From NCBI GenBank assembly GCA_003427395.1, contig BFEA01000175.1:1036431-1059134 (forward strand): DNA of 22,704 bases. Direction: 5' to 3'. The translations under genes were made by a program, and so were the position numbers. Positions 9,801 to 17,862 of this stretch are shown here, in pieces. The first letter of the stretch is position 1; each line of letters starts with the position of its first letter. This DNA comes from Chara braunii (lineage: Eukaryota; Streptophyta; Charophyceae; Charales; Characeae). Below the pieces are notes generated by a model that did not search any database, was not told where the DNA came from, and worked only from the letters and a program-made list of their open reading frames with translations.

Positions 9801-10200
9801 GCTGCCTAGCTCAATTGGTTAGGTACATAGTATAATAAAATACAGAATAGTCTCAGTTTATTAATTAGTTGATAAAAAATAGATAGCAAAAATAAATCAT
9901 ATTTTTATTTTATATATTTTTTATTATGTATTTTCTACGTATTTATGTACTTCAATATTAACATTATTTGATATATTTCCATATTATATATGATGATATA
10001 GATAAAATAATAAATAAAATATACGATAAACACATAAAGAAAGAAGCGAAATAGCGAATGAATATGTCATCGGATAAATAGAATCTAATTTGTTGTATAT
10101 GTATATATTGATTGTATGTATGTTTGATTTTCTTGTAAGAAGTGTTATTAAGGAGGCCGTGAGTTTATTCCCCATTCCCCGTATGGGTGTGCTCAATGTA
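9801..10200 (+). repeat. tRNA-like (SINE head) sequence split by an AT-rich insertion
   Basis: CCTAGCTCAATTGGTTAGG at 9805-9823 matches the D-arm/box A of a tRNA (TAGCTCAATTGG at 9807-9818). A decayed T-arm/box B-like stretch, GGCCGTGAGTTTATTCCCC, is at 10155-10173, where a tRNA would have GAGTTCGATTCC. The two are about 340 bp apart instead of about 40. The intervening DNA is strongly AT-rich and bounded by similar 11-mers (AGTATAATAAA at 9829 and AGTGTTATTAA at 10141) that could be an old target-site duplication. A tRNA-derived SINE interrupted by a small transposon would explain this. The box B match is weak, so confidence is limited. Confidence 0.4.
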
Positions 10201-10274
10201 AACTAATTGAGATAGATAGCTTGCTCCCTCTGGTCGTTATTGGTAGGGTCTTAGACCATCACGTGTATGTGGGG

Positions 10275-10594
10275 NNNNNNNNNNNNNNNNNNNNNNNNNN
10301 NNNNNNNNNNNNNNNNNNNNNNNNNNNNNNNNNNNNNNNNNNNNNNNNNNNNNNNNNNNNNNNNNNNNNNNNNNNNNNNNNNNNNNNNNNNNNNNNNNNN
10401 NNNNNNNNNNNNNNNNNNNNNNNNNNNNNNNNNNNNNNNNNNNNNNNNNNNNNNNNNNNNNNNNNNNNNNNNNNNNNNNNNNNNNNNNNNNNNNNNNNNN
10501 NNNNNNNNNNNNNNNNNNNNNNNNNNNNNNNNNNNNNNNNNNNNNNNNNNNNNNNNNNNNNNNNNNNNNNNNNNNNNNNNNNNNNNNNNNNNNN
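10275..10594. other. Assembly gap (320 n)
   Basis: An unbroken run of n. The true length and content are unknown, and open frames across it are meaningless. Confidence 0.99.
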
Positions 10595-10984
10595 GTCATA
10601 GATACTGTTGTTACTTGACGGGGATAAGGAAATAGATAGGACGAGCAACTAATGGCAAAATGCTTAATCTTTGAAGTAGTCGGCCCCACCCCACTCCCAG
10701 ACCACCATCGAGTAGGACGGGAGCCAACATGCATTCTCTTGATTGAGAAAGGTAGCTATGTTTGCAACAATCCCCTTGTCATGATATAGGCTTACGAGCA
10801 GTAGGAGGTCGGTAGTGAGAGATGAAACAGAAAAAATAATAAAATGAAAAAGCCAGGTTTTGTGATGTGGTTTAAACCACTCGTTCCCTGACGAATAAAA
10901 CAAGATACATGTTGAAATAAAAAAAATACTAAGCTTACCAACAAAGATAAAATAGTTAAAAAAAACATTATATAATTAGGTGTT
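10595..10984. other. No recognisable gene
   Basis: Mixed-composition sequence after the gap. A 79-residue minus-strand frame (10664-10903) has no recognisable features. Confidence 0.4.
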
Positions 10985-11100
10985 ACTAGTCGGGCGGCCC
11001 AGATTGCCTTAGCCCGGGTTGACCCGAACGGACCAGGTCGAGCAAAGTCTTGGTCAAGGTCCTAGGCAGTCCCAAAAAAAAAAAAAAAAAAAAAAAAAAA
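10985..11100. repeat. Diverged head of the short element family plus poly-A
   Basis: AGTCGGGC(G/T)GCCC, then a GC-rich stretch and AAGGTCCTAGGCAGTCCC, parallels the heads at 11122 and 11537. A long A run ends it (about 11075-11101). The AT-rich body seen in other copies is missing. Confidence 0.5.
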
Positions 11101-11104
11101 AGAT

Positions 11105-11407
11105 AAAATTATAGACTTCCAACCGGGCCGTCCGAGTCACCCTATTTTTCTGAGCGGTCTGGCCGTGCAAGGACTAGGGAAGGTCCCAGCTAAAAAAAAC
11201 AAAAGATAAAAAAAAAAAAAACTGTAAAAAAACTATGTTATGCAGAAAAATAAGTTGAACAGCTTTTGCCTCAAGGTCACATCAATGTTTTTTTACCAAA
11301 TTTCAAATAAAAAATAAATAGATGAAAATTTTATGTTTTATTTTTTTATTTTTTTGTTTCTTTTTTGCCCAGCCGGACAAGTGGACCCGGGTGACTCTCG
11401 TAGCCTA
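11105..11407. mobile_element. Short non-autonomous element, copy 1
   Basis: The head is at 11122-11189 (GTCCGAGTCACCCTATTTTTC, then GCCGTGCAAGGACTAGGGAAGG). The AT-rich body at about 11221-11292 contains AACTATGTTATGCAGAAAAAT and AAGGTCACATCAATG. The tail at 11367-11407 (GACCCGGGTGACTCTCGTAGCCTA) is roughly the complement of the element start. There is no coding capacity. The layout matches the better preserved copy at 11526-11798. Confidence 0.65.
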
Positions 11408-11410
11408 TAA

Positions 11411-11500
11411 TAAAATTTGAAAAAAAACTATGTCATGCATAAACGCAAACCATACATCTTTTGTTTGAGGGTAATTACGAAGTTCGCTATGAAATCTAAA
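11411..11500. repeat. Body-only fragment of the short element family
   Basis: AAAACTATGTCATGCATAAA followed by CTTTTGTTTGAGGGTAATTACG aligns with the AT-rich body of the neighbouring copies but has no GC-rich head of its own. It suggests nested or truncated insertion. Confidence 0.5.
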
Positions 11501-11525
11501 TAAAAATAAAAATAAAATAGTAAAA

Positions 11526-11798
11526 TAAGCTACCAGTCGGGCTGCCCGGATCACCCTATTTTCCCGGGGGGCCGGCCCGACCGTGCAAGGACTAGAAAAG
11601 GTCCCAGCCAAAAAATAAAAACAAAAAGAAAATCCAAAAATTCCGGAAAACAACTATGTTATGCAGAAAAATAAACTAAACAATTTTTGGCTCTGCGTCA
11701 CACATCAAAATTCTTTTAAAAATAATTTTTATTTTTTATTTTTTTGATTTTTTTTTGGCCCTGTCGGGAAAGTGAACCTGGGTCACTCTGGTAGCTTA
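11526..11798. mobile_element. MITE-like element, copy 2, with perfect 11-bp terminal inverted repeats
   Basis: The element begins TAAGCTACCAG (11526-11536) and ends CTGGTAGCTTA (11788-11798), an exact 11-bp inverted repeat, giving a length of 273 bp. The head has GGATCACCCTATTTTCCCGG and CCGTGCAAGGACTAGAAAAGG. The body has AACTATGTTATGCAGAAAAAT and GCGTCACACATCAAAATTC. The tail has GAACCTGGGTCACTC. It has no open reading frame, so movement would need a transposase supplied elsewhere. I could not identify a convincing target-site duplication. Confidence 0.75.
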
Positions 11799-11822
11799 GA
11801 TAATAAATTATATCATACCATA

Positions 11823-11873
11823 AGCTACCAGTCGGGTCGCCCGAGTCACCCTATTTTCCCCCCCGGGTCACAT

Positions 11874-11876
<3 letters not shown>
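11823..11876. mobile_element. MITE-like element, copy 3, head only
   Basis: TAAGCTACCAGTCGGGTCGC followed by GAGTCACCCTATTTTCCC is the same terminal sequence as copy 2. It breaks off at about 11870 and runs straight into a CA microsatellite. Confidence 0.7.
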
Positions 11877-11929
<53 letters not shown>

Positions 11930-12047
11930 ACACACAAACACACTCAAGCACATACAAACACAGACACATACATAAACACATACACACGCATACATACACA
12001 CACATACATACACACACATACATACACACACGTACTACACGCACACA
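11877..12047. repeat. (CA)n microsatellite grading into CATA/CACA repeats
   Basis: A near-perfect CA tract (about 11883-11924) is followed by degenerate CACATA-type repeats to about 12047. Histidine-threonine and cysteine-valine open frames on the two strands are artefacts of it. Confidence 0.9.
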
Positions 12048-12054
12048 CCTATGT

Positions 12055-12585
12055 AGCATCGTGTTCGGGTTCGGTGACCGAACCTGAACGTTTACAATCG
12101 AACACGAACGAGTGCGAAAACCCTTCAAACAAGAACATTAAAATAAAAAGTTCTAAAAAAAATCTGAAAAAATATATGTTATGTAAAATATTATTAACAA
12201 CAAGTTTAGCCTGGGAGGTATGCTCAAATTCGTAACCGAACTTGAGTTAAAAATAAAAAAAAAACAAAATTGTTTTTTTTAATATGTTCGACCAAATACG
12301 TTATGGGGTCGTTCGGCCGAACACCCAAACACGTTCGGATGTTATAAAAGCTCTGAACATGTTCACTGTGCCACACAGTGTAAAATAATAATACAAACAA
12401 CTTTTGCGTGACAGAGATGCTCAAATTCGTAACCAAACTCGAGTTAAAAATTAAAAATTTAAAAAAGTTTTTTTTTTTTTTTAATATGTTCGGCCGAACA
12501 CATTCGGGAGGCGTTCGACCGAACACCCGAACACGTTCGGACGTTCGAAAACGCTCCGAACATGTTTAGTGTGCTACACAAATTA
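12055..12585. repeat. Two tandem copies (about 197-bp period) of a GTTCGGCCGAAC-bearing element
   Basis: The phrase TGCTCAAATTCGTAACC occurs at 12221 and 12418, and the surrounding sequence repeats with the same spacing of about 197 bp. Each unit holds an AT-rich body resembling that of the 11.1-11.8 kb elements (ATGTTATGTAAAATA; AACAACTTTTGCGTG), then TAATATGTTCG and GTTCG.CCGAACACCC.AACACGTTCGGA.GTT, then GAACATGTT.A.TGTGC.ACACA. A leading hairpin GGTTCGGTGACCGAACC at about 12069-12085 resembles another element head. The words with GTTCGGCCGAAC (12310 and 12488) are perfect palindromes. Confidence 0.65.
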
Positions 12586-12883
12586 TTGTTTTTTGTTTTT
12601 ATATTTGCATTTCTCTCGGTAAAATAAAGAACCAAAGAGACATGTGCTCCATGTTTGTCCCACCAACAATAAAAAAAAACGAATAAAAAAATATCCCTTT
12701 TTTTTATTGTGTTACTTTTGATGGCAAGTTGACAACACTTATTTTTTTATTTTCTTTTTTTTTTTATAACCAAAAAGGTCGAAATCCAAAAAATAAATAT
12801 GGGGATTGAGGGATTTTTAAAACCTACAACACTCTCGAAAAAAAAAAAAAAAAAAACTACAACACCATTTTTTTTTTTTGTGT
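12586..12883. other. AT-rich spacer with A/T homopolymers
   Basis: Dense T and A runs, with no gene or motif recognised. Confidence 0.5.
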
Positions 12884-13295
12884 AAATTTTTCAAAATGTC
12901 CGTGAAGTTTGCGTTTATTTGCGGTGTGCCCCTCTGACTGCCGATTTACCTTGTCGCACCCCTCTGACGACAAATGATGTTTCCAAAAAAAACCTGACGA
13001 CGTTTGGGCCTGAAGCATGTTTTATATGCCCCTACCGGTACCAGTACCAAATTTTCAGTATGCCCCTACCGGATGGCCATTGAGAACCAGCACAAAAGTA
13101 TCCCATATTCCCTTATTGGTACTGTTTATCTTTCCAGCGAGCCCCTTGTGGCCGTTGATGACAATCGCAGTCTTTCCTCTGGCCCCGGTTGAGGTGCTAC
13201 CGGGGCATATAAAAAATTTGGCGATGAGCATGGACACACACACACACACACACGCACGCACACACACACCACACATATACACACACGCGCGCATA

Positions 13296-13361
<66 letters not shown>

Positions 13362-14013
13362 AAATGCACACGCGTGCGTGGGCGATGACGCCAAGAAGAA
13401 GACCATGGTGATGGTTAGGAGGTCGACAATCGAGGAGGAGGAGAGGGAGGGGTGACGAGGAGAAAGTTGGAGGAGGGAGAAACGAGGAAAAAGGAGTAGG
13501 GAGGGTAAGGACTCTGACGACGACGGACGAGGATAGAGGATGGAGACTGGACGAGAAGAGAGGAGAGCGACAAGGACGGAGGAGGAGGAGGGAGGAGGGC
13601 GATGACCATGGACACACAAACACATACACGCGCGCACGCTCCCCTTCGCACGGTAGCCGTATGCACTTCAACGCATCGATCACCCATGCGGCAAACTCAA
13701 AGACTCACTGCTGCACCGTTTTTCTGCGGTGGCGCGTGAAATGCCTACCACTTTGAATTCGAATTCCTGCCGCCACTGCTGCAAGGGCATCACAGAAAGA
13801 TGTGTGCCCCTCGTGAGGGCATTTCAAGGACGGACCGACGAAACACCACCAGCAGTCCAGTAAGGGCATATCGAAAAGTTACGCCCCATGCTGACAGGGG
13901 CCTGCGGAAAATTTCAGAGGCCCGAGGGCCTGTGAGGGGCACCACAGGGCAAGTCGGCCTTCACAAAGGCACACTGCAAATAAACGAAATTTCGGGGGCA
14001 TTTCAAAAACTTT
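12884..14013. mobile_element. Large inverted-repeat (foldback) element
   Basis: The left end (12884-12930) is complementary to the right end (13968-14013). The best-conserved core is CGTTTATTTGC(G/A)GTGTGCC and its complement. Similarity continues inward (left 12931-12970 against right 13925-13967: GCCGA.TT.CC.TGT...CCCCT). Both arms are made of repeated units of about 30-36 bp centred on a TGCCCCT word (left at 12927, 12957, 13029, 13063; right as AGGGGCA/GGGGCAT at about 13783, 13817, 13862, 13935, 13994). The middle (13230-13640) is CA microsatellite plus purine-rich DNA. No transposase is encoded; the open frames are repeat artefacts. Confidence 0.6.
13220..13618. repeat. CA microsatellites and purine-rich block between direct repeats
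   Basis: GGCGATGA(G/C)CATGGACACACA occurs at 13220-13240 and again at 13598-13618, each followed by CA repeats and an ACGCGCGC word. Between them lie a long CA tract (to about 13357) and a GGA/GAGG-rich strand-asymmetric block (13395-13600). A partial duplication of the CA-bearing segment is the simplest reading. Confidence 0.7.
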
Positions 14014-15182
14014 CCCTTTTTTATTTTTGCCTATTTTCCTGGGAAATAAAAATACTGTAAGTTTCAGGGCCGCATGCGGTCGGGCCGGCGGTCAAAATCC
14101 CGACCACACGCGGTCAGTGGCCCCGCGGTTATGACTACGGGTGATGCATAGGCCAGCAGCAGGAGCGGGAACCGCTTGAGGACATCTGCCATGAATCACA
14201 GCACGGGAGGCATGTACCAAACAAAGCTTGCAGCAATGCACCCAACAATAGCCAACAAAACAGGCTAGGCAAATGACATCAATCGGCCAGCAGTGCTTCA
14301 ACATCGCCTGTAGAAAAATTGAAAAATTCGACCATTGGACACCACGGCCGGCGCGAGCGCACTGAAAACCCCGCTCCGTGAAGCGCCTTGCAGTTGAAGG
14401 ACCACCCTCACGCATTTTCACGCCAACAGTAACGGTGGAAGGTTGTTGGGGGCCCGTCGGGTACTGAGGCCGACGATGTCTGCCCAATGGACCACGGAGG
14501 ACCTGTGCACCAACATCAACTCCAAATTCTCGCTCGAGAACACTTCGTCAATCGCGGCTCCTTTAACCCAAGGGACCTCGTGAGGACCCCTTGTATCCAA
14601 GGACGTTTTGGCTGGGGATTCTGAGGAACCCAAGGAAATCTCTCGGGAGCGTTTTCACATTCATCCAAGAAGTTGGAGAATTAGGACGCGGTGTAACAAC
14701 GCCGATTCCCTGAAAATTGGATTTCCAAGGAGGGTCTAACGAGGCCCTAGGGGGAAACTACACCGGAGTCACAAATATGAGTAATAATTGCAGTATGGGC
14801 CAAGATACAGTTTTCAATTGCAGTTCGGGCAATGTACCCAGAGGTCCACTGACCTCAAAACCCTCACCCTCTGGCCGAGGCTCACACTGGCAGAGAATCA
14901 TGAACCAGTTTCTCAGTTCCCTTCGCTTTCTAGGGGAATGAGCAGTTTATTAAGGGCCCAGTGCCCAAGGCAGTACATAGAATGAAGATAGGCAAAAAAA
15001 TCAGAGGTCAAGTGACCTCAGACCCCCACTAGAAAATCAGGACGGAATTTCTAAGGTGGACAAACGAGGGCCATGGTTTAGGCCCAAACACAATCCAAAG
15101 GAAGTTACTGTATTGAAACTTCATCTACAGTGATATTACCAGAAGCCATAGAAAGAAGCTAAGCATGACATTTCTGTGCTAG
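14014..15182. other. No recognisable gene; GC-rich hairpins and internal repeats
   Basis: The GC-rich part at 14062-14150 includes related CGCATGCGGTCGGG/CCCGACCACACGCGG arms and resembles 430-540. The segment 14710-14870 and the segment 14950-15090 share phrases (GGTC.A.TGACCTCA..ACCC; GGA.TT.C.AAGG.GG..TAACGAGG), so a diverged tandem repeat of some 160-320 bp may be present. Open frames of 65-131 residues here have no recognisable domains. Confidence 0.4.
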
Positions 15183-15189
15183 CTTAGGC

Positions 15190-15410
15190 TGTATTTCGAG
15201 GCACCTGGGCACCTAACTTGTGCCTGGATACACCCCCAGGTGCCCTGCCGGGTATGAACTCCAGGCAGGGTCCAGGGGAGCACCAGCACGAAAACAAAAA
15301 AGAAAAAGAAAATCCAGAAAGTAAAAATGTTTTGTAGAATTGCAATGCAAAGTTGCAAACAACTTTTAGCTGAGGGTCACATCAGAATTCCTCACGGGAT
15401 TAAAGATGAA
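15190..15410. mobile_element. Diverged member of the short element family with different ends
   Basis: The GC-rich head forms a perfect 10-bp hairpin, GGCACCTGGG (15200-15209) with CCCAGGTGCC (15235-15244), plus CTGCC...GGCAG downstream. It is followed by an AT-rich body (about 15290-15400: AAAGAAAATCCAGAAAGTAAAAA, TGTTTTGTAGAA, CAACTTTTAGCTGAGGGTCACATCAGAATTC) clearly related to the body of the 11526-11798 element. Head sequence differs while body is conserved. Confidence 0.55.
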
Positions 15411-16960
15411 AAAGAGAATGACAGAATCAGACTAAGGGCTCTTTTAGCCCCTTAAAAACCAACTTGTACCCCTACCCCCCCCTCTTTGACAGCCAACACC
15501 CGAAAAAAAAAAACCCCTGGATTTGGGCTCCTCTGGGTATGCGCAGAAAACCCACACCCAAAAAAACAAAAGGGGAAACTGTGGCTGTGGCTTACTTTTA
15601 GTTTGAAATAGGCAAGAAAAGACAAAGTGGCGCCGATGTCATGGTGTGAGTTCAGAAATGTGCAAGTTTAGTGGGGGTCTCAAACTGTGTCCGTCATTAC
15701 CCGCAGTGACGCTTGGCAGATTTAATGTCGTCTTTTTTTGCTCCATTTTGGAAACTGCTAAAGTTGCCCATTCTGAAGTCGGGTGCCACTCCAACGTACT
15801 TGCCCCAAACAAACAAAAAAAAAAGGCAAAAGAAGGGCTGATTTTTATATGCCTGCACGGGCTGCCCTGTGAAGGTGACCCCCAGGCGACTTGCCCGGGC
15901 TGCATGCCCGGACTGCATGGACAGACGAGCCAACTAGCCCATGCTGCCCAGCTGCTAACTTTATATTTCTCTGCTTCCTGTTCAAGAAGCACAGAGTCAC
16001 TGTAGTTCCTCAGGATCCAACTACGAAAAACTGAAATTTATTAGAAATCCATAAAACGGGAACCAGCAAAGGTGGTTCCCAAAGCAAGCCTTTATCACTA
16101 CTACAAGGACCGAAAGATGGAAATTCAATTAACCACCCGCAAAAGAGTTGTTTATCATCGGCAGCAGAGGGTTGCAATGCTGCGTCCCCCCCCAGCCCCT
16201 CCCGCAGTGACTTGCGCTGCGGGTGTATCTGGGTCTATCTTTGTTCTTCTGCGCATGTACTAGATCTTGTTTTCTCCTTGCCGGTGTAAAGTAACCGGAC
16301 TGCTGCCCCCCAGAATAGAAGGGGCGTGTATGTGGTAAAAAATACAAAATAAACGAGTTGTTAATCCTCACCAAGCCATGGCAAGCCGCCCAGCGCTTTC
16401 TGAACCAGCGACTTCAAGCCACCAACGACGAAGCACCATCAGCTCGTCTCAGCCAATCAAGAAATACAACGTGCTTAAAAACAAGAAAGAACAAAATATA
16501 ATGGTACTGATGGGACTACCTGGTCGGTTCACCTATGAAGTTCGCATACAGACCCGAGTTCCAATACAATGGGAATCAGATGGGACTGATAGAACACTGA
16601 ATCTCCCTGGGGTCGGCCAGTTGAAGGATACTATCTAAACTTGAAGGTAGTTGCCAGTTTCTGAAAGACAAAAAAGAAAATATAGCATTGCTTACAAAGT
16701 TACAAGGTTGTACTATTTTGATTGTGTTGTTCACTTGGCCATTTGGTCCGTAAAAAGAATTCCTTCAAGAAAAAAGACCTACCATTTGGAACTTTGGTAT
16801 TCCGCTGTATCCAGATATTCCAGGAGTCTAGCCTCCTCGACAATCACATCTGAAGGTCGGTCGCCCCTTATGGAAAGAAGAAGAACAAAGAGCGAAAACT
16901 CAATGGGCTTAAAGCACCAGTACACCACACATCGGCCCGTGGGTGTCAGCACGAAACCCG
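15411..16960. other. No recognisable gene
   Basis: About 1.5 kb of moderate-GC sequence. Open frames of 60-120 residues on both strands (for example 15646-16005 and 16378-16638 plus; 15639-15992 minus) show no domain, no signal peptide and no supporting codon pattern that I can detect. A GC-rich GCCCGGGCTGCATGCCCGG hairpin lies at about 15893-15912. Confidence 0.4.
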
Positions 16961-16970
16961 CACCACTTTG

Positions 16971-17042
16971 GAGGCCACCGTTTTTTTTTTTCAACGACAC
17001 CCCATCGGAGGCCACCGTTTTTTTTTCTCAACGACGCCCCAC
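16971..17042. repeat. Two tandem copies of a 36-bp unit
   Basis: GGAGGCCACCG, a T run, TCAACGAC and (A/G)CCCCA occur twice in succession (about 16971-17006 and 17007-17042). It is a recent-looking local duplication. Confidence 0.75.
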
Positions 17043-17278
17043 GCTGTGCGGTCCCTCCGAGTTTTGCTTGTGGCAACAACAGCTTTCTCCAAGCCTGGGG
17101 CCGTGTACTTGCGGTTTAAGCAATCCGTTAGACAAAGGGTGGTCTCGTCTTGCACGGCTCTCACTTGCAATGACACTCCTTCCTGCCATTAACGAAAGCG
17201 ATCCATCCACCATCGCCTGCGATCCGCCATCACCCGTTCTGGGATCTATTCTTAGCCAGTCATCAACTTCATGACAAG

Positions 17279-17339
17279 TTAGGGTTAAGGGTTCAGGGCT
17301 AGGGCTTAGGGTGGTATAGGGTTTAGGGTTTAGGGTTTT
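17279..17339. repeat. Interstitial telomere repeat, (TTTAGGG)n, degenerate
   Basis: About 60 bases of GGGTT(T/A)A-type repeats in CT-free G-rich orientation. The last part (17317-17339) contains consecutive perfect TTTAGGG units; the first part is degenerate. This is the Arabidopsis-type plant and green-algal telomere sequence. It interrupts one unit of the gene-tail array: the phrase CTTCATGAC before it and CCTGACATTGAT after it are close together in the neighbouring unit at 17421-17470. Confidence 0.9.
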
Positions 17340-17566
17340 GTCCTGACATTGATTGGCGCTTCATTCAGCAGATTGCCTATCTTCTCCATCAATCCCGGGA
17401 TCGATTCTTGGCCAGTAAACAGCTTCATGACTTGTTCTCTGTCTGCCGTCAGCACTTCGTTTGCCTGACATTGATCTACCCCTCAGCGGTCTGATTGAGT
17501 CTCCTTCCCGACGTTCCAGTAAGTTCAGTAACCAACGTCTTCGCCAGTCATCAGCTCCAAGTTCGT

Positions 17567-17636
17567 GATAAGATCCGTCCTTCCCTTCACTAATCACCTT
17601 GAAGTTCACGATAAGATCCGTCCTTCCCTTCACTAA
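17567..17636. repeat. Exact 27-bp direct repeat, 43-bp period
   Basis: GATAAGATCCGTCCTTCCCT and the seven bases after it occur identically at 17567-17593 and 17610-17636, inside the gene-tail array. Confidence 0.9.
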
Positions 17637-17862
17637 CGACTCTTCTTCCCGCCGTTAATGAAAGCGGTCAGTGCTTCGTTTGCACGACGTCGATCTGGGC
17701 TTCATTCAGCAGGTTTACTCTGAGACTCCTTTCCTTCCCGCCACTACTCGTTCGCGCGTTCTGGGATCACTTCTCTTCTTCGCCGGGCATTAGCTTCATG
17801 GCGATGAGATCTCTCCTTACCGTCATTAATGACTCTCCTCCCGTCTCCATTAAGGAAAGCGG

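Larger units (their letters stand above)
17160..17862 (-). pseudogene. Tandem fragments of the kinase gene's C-terminal tail and 3' flank
   Basis: Several partial units repeat the last codons and 3' flank of the adjacent kinase gene, in the same orientation. Positions 17342-17394 align with 17878-17930 inside the gene over 53 bases with few mismatches and read LMEKIGNLLNEAPINVR against the gene's LVEKIGNQLSEAQINVR. Positions about 17668-17712 read LLNEAQIDVVQTKH then TGA (17668-17670). Positions 17448-17474 read INVRQTKC then TGA (17448-17450). The gene itself ends INVRQVNR, TGA. Conserved 3'-flank words (CGCTTTC.TTAA.GG after the stop; CATGAAG.T further on) recur near 17195, 17265, 17420, 17661 and 17792. 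Stop codons fall 195 and about 220 bp apart. None of the units includes a kinase domain. Confidence 0.75.

Noticed and set aside
10221-10734. Open frames across the n run
   Set aside because: They are created by the assembly gap.
11877-12047. CRISPR-like regular repeats
   Set aside because: These are simple CA/CATA microsatellites without repeat-spacer structure, in eukaryotic-looking DNA.
13126-13683. 185-residue minus-strand open frame
   Set aside because: It crosses a CA microsatellite and a purine-rich block; the peptide is low-complexity and overlaps similar frames in other phases.
15639-16005. Overlapping open frames of about 117-119 residues on both strands
   Set aside because: Neither shows a domain or a convincing coding pattern; no basis to choose one.
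17536-17560. Reverse-strand CTGATGA near GAAG (possible minus-strand hammerhead)
   Set aside because: No stem II closes between the boxes and no cleavage triplet or stem I pairing is found; it is part of the gene-tail array.
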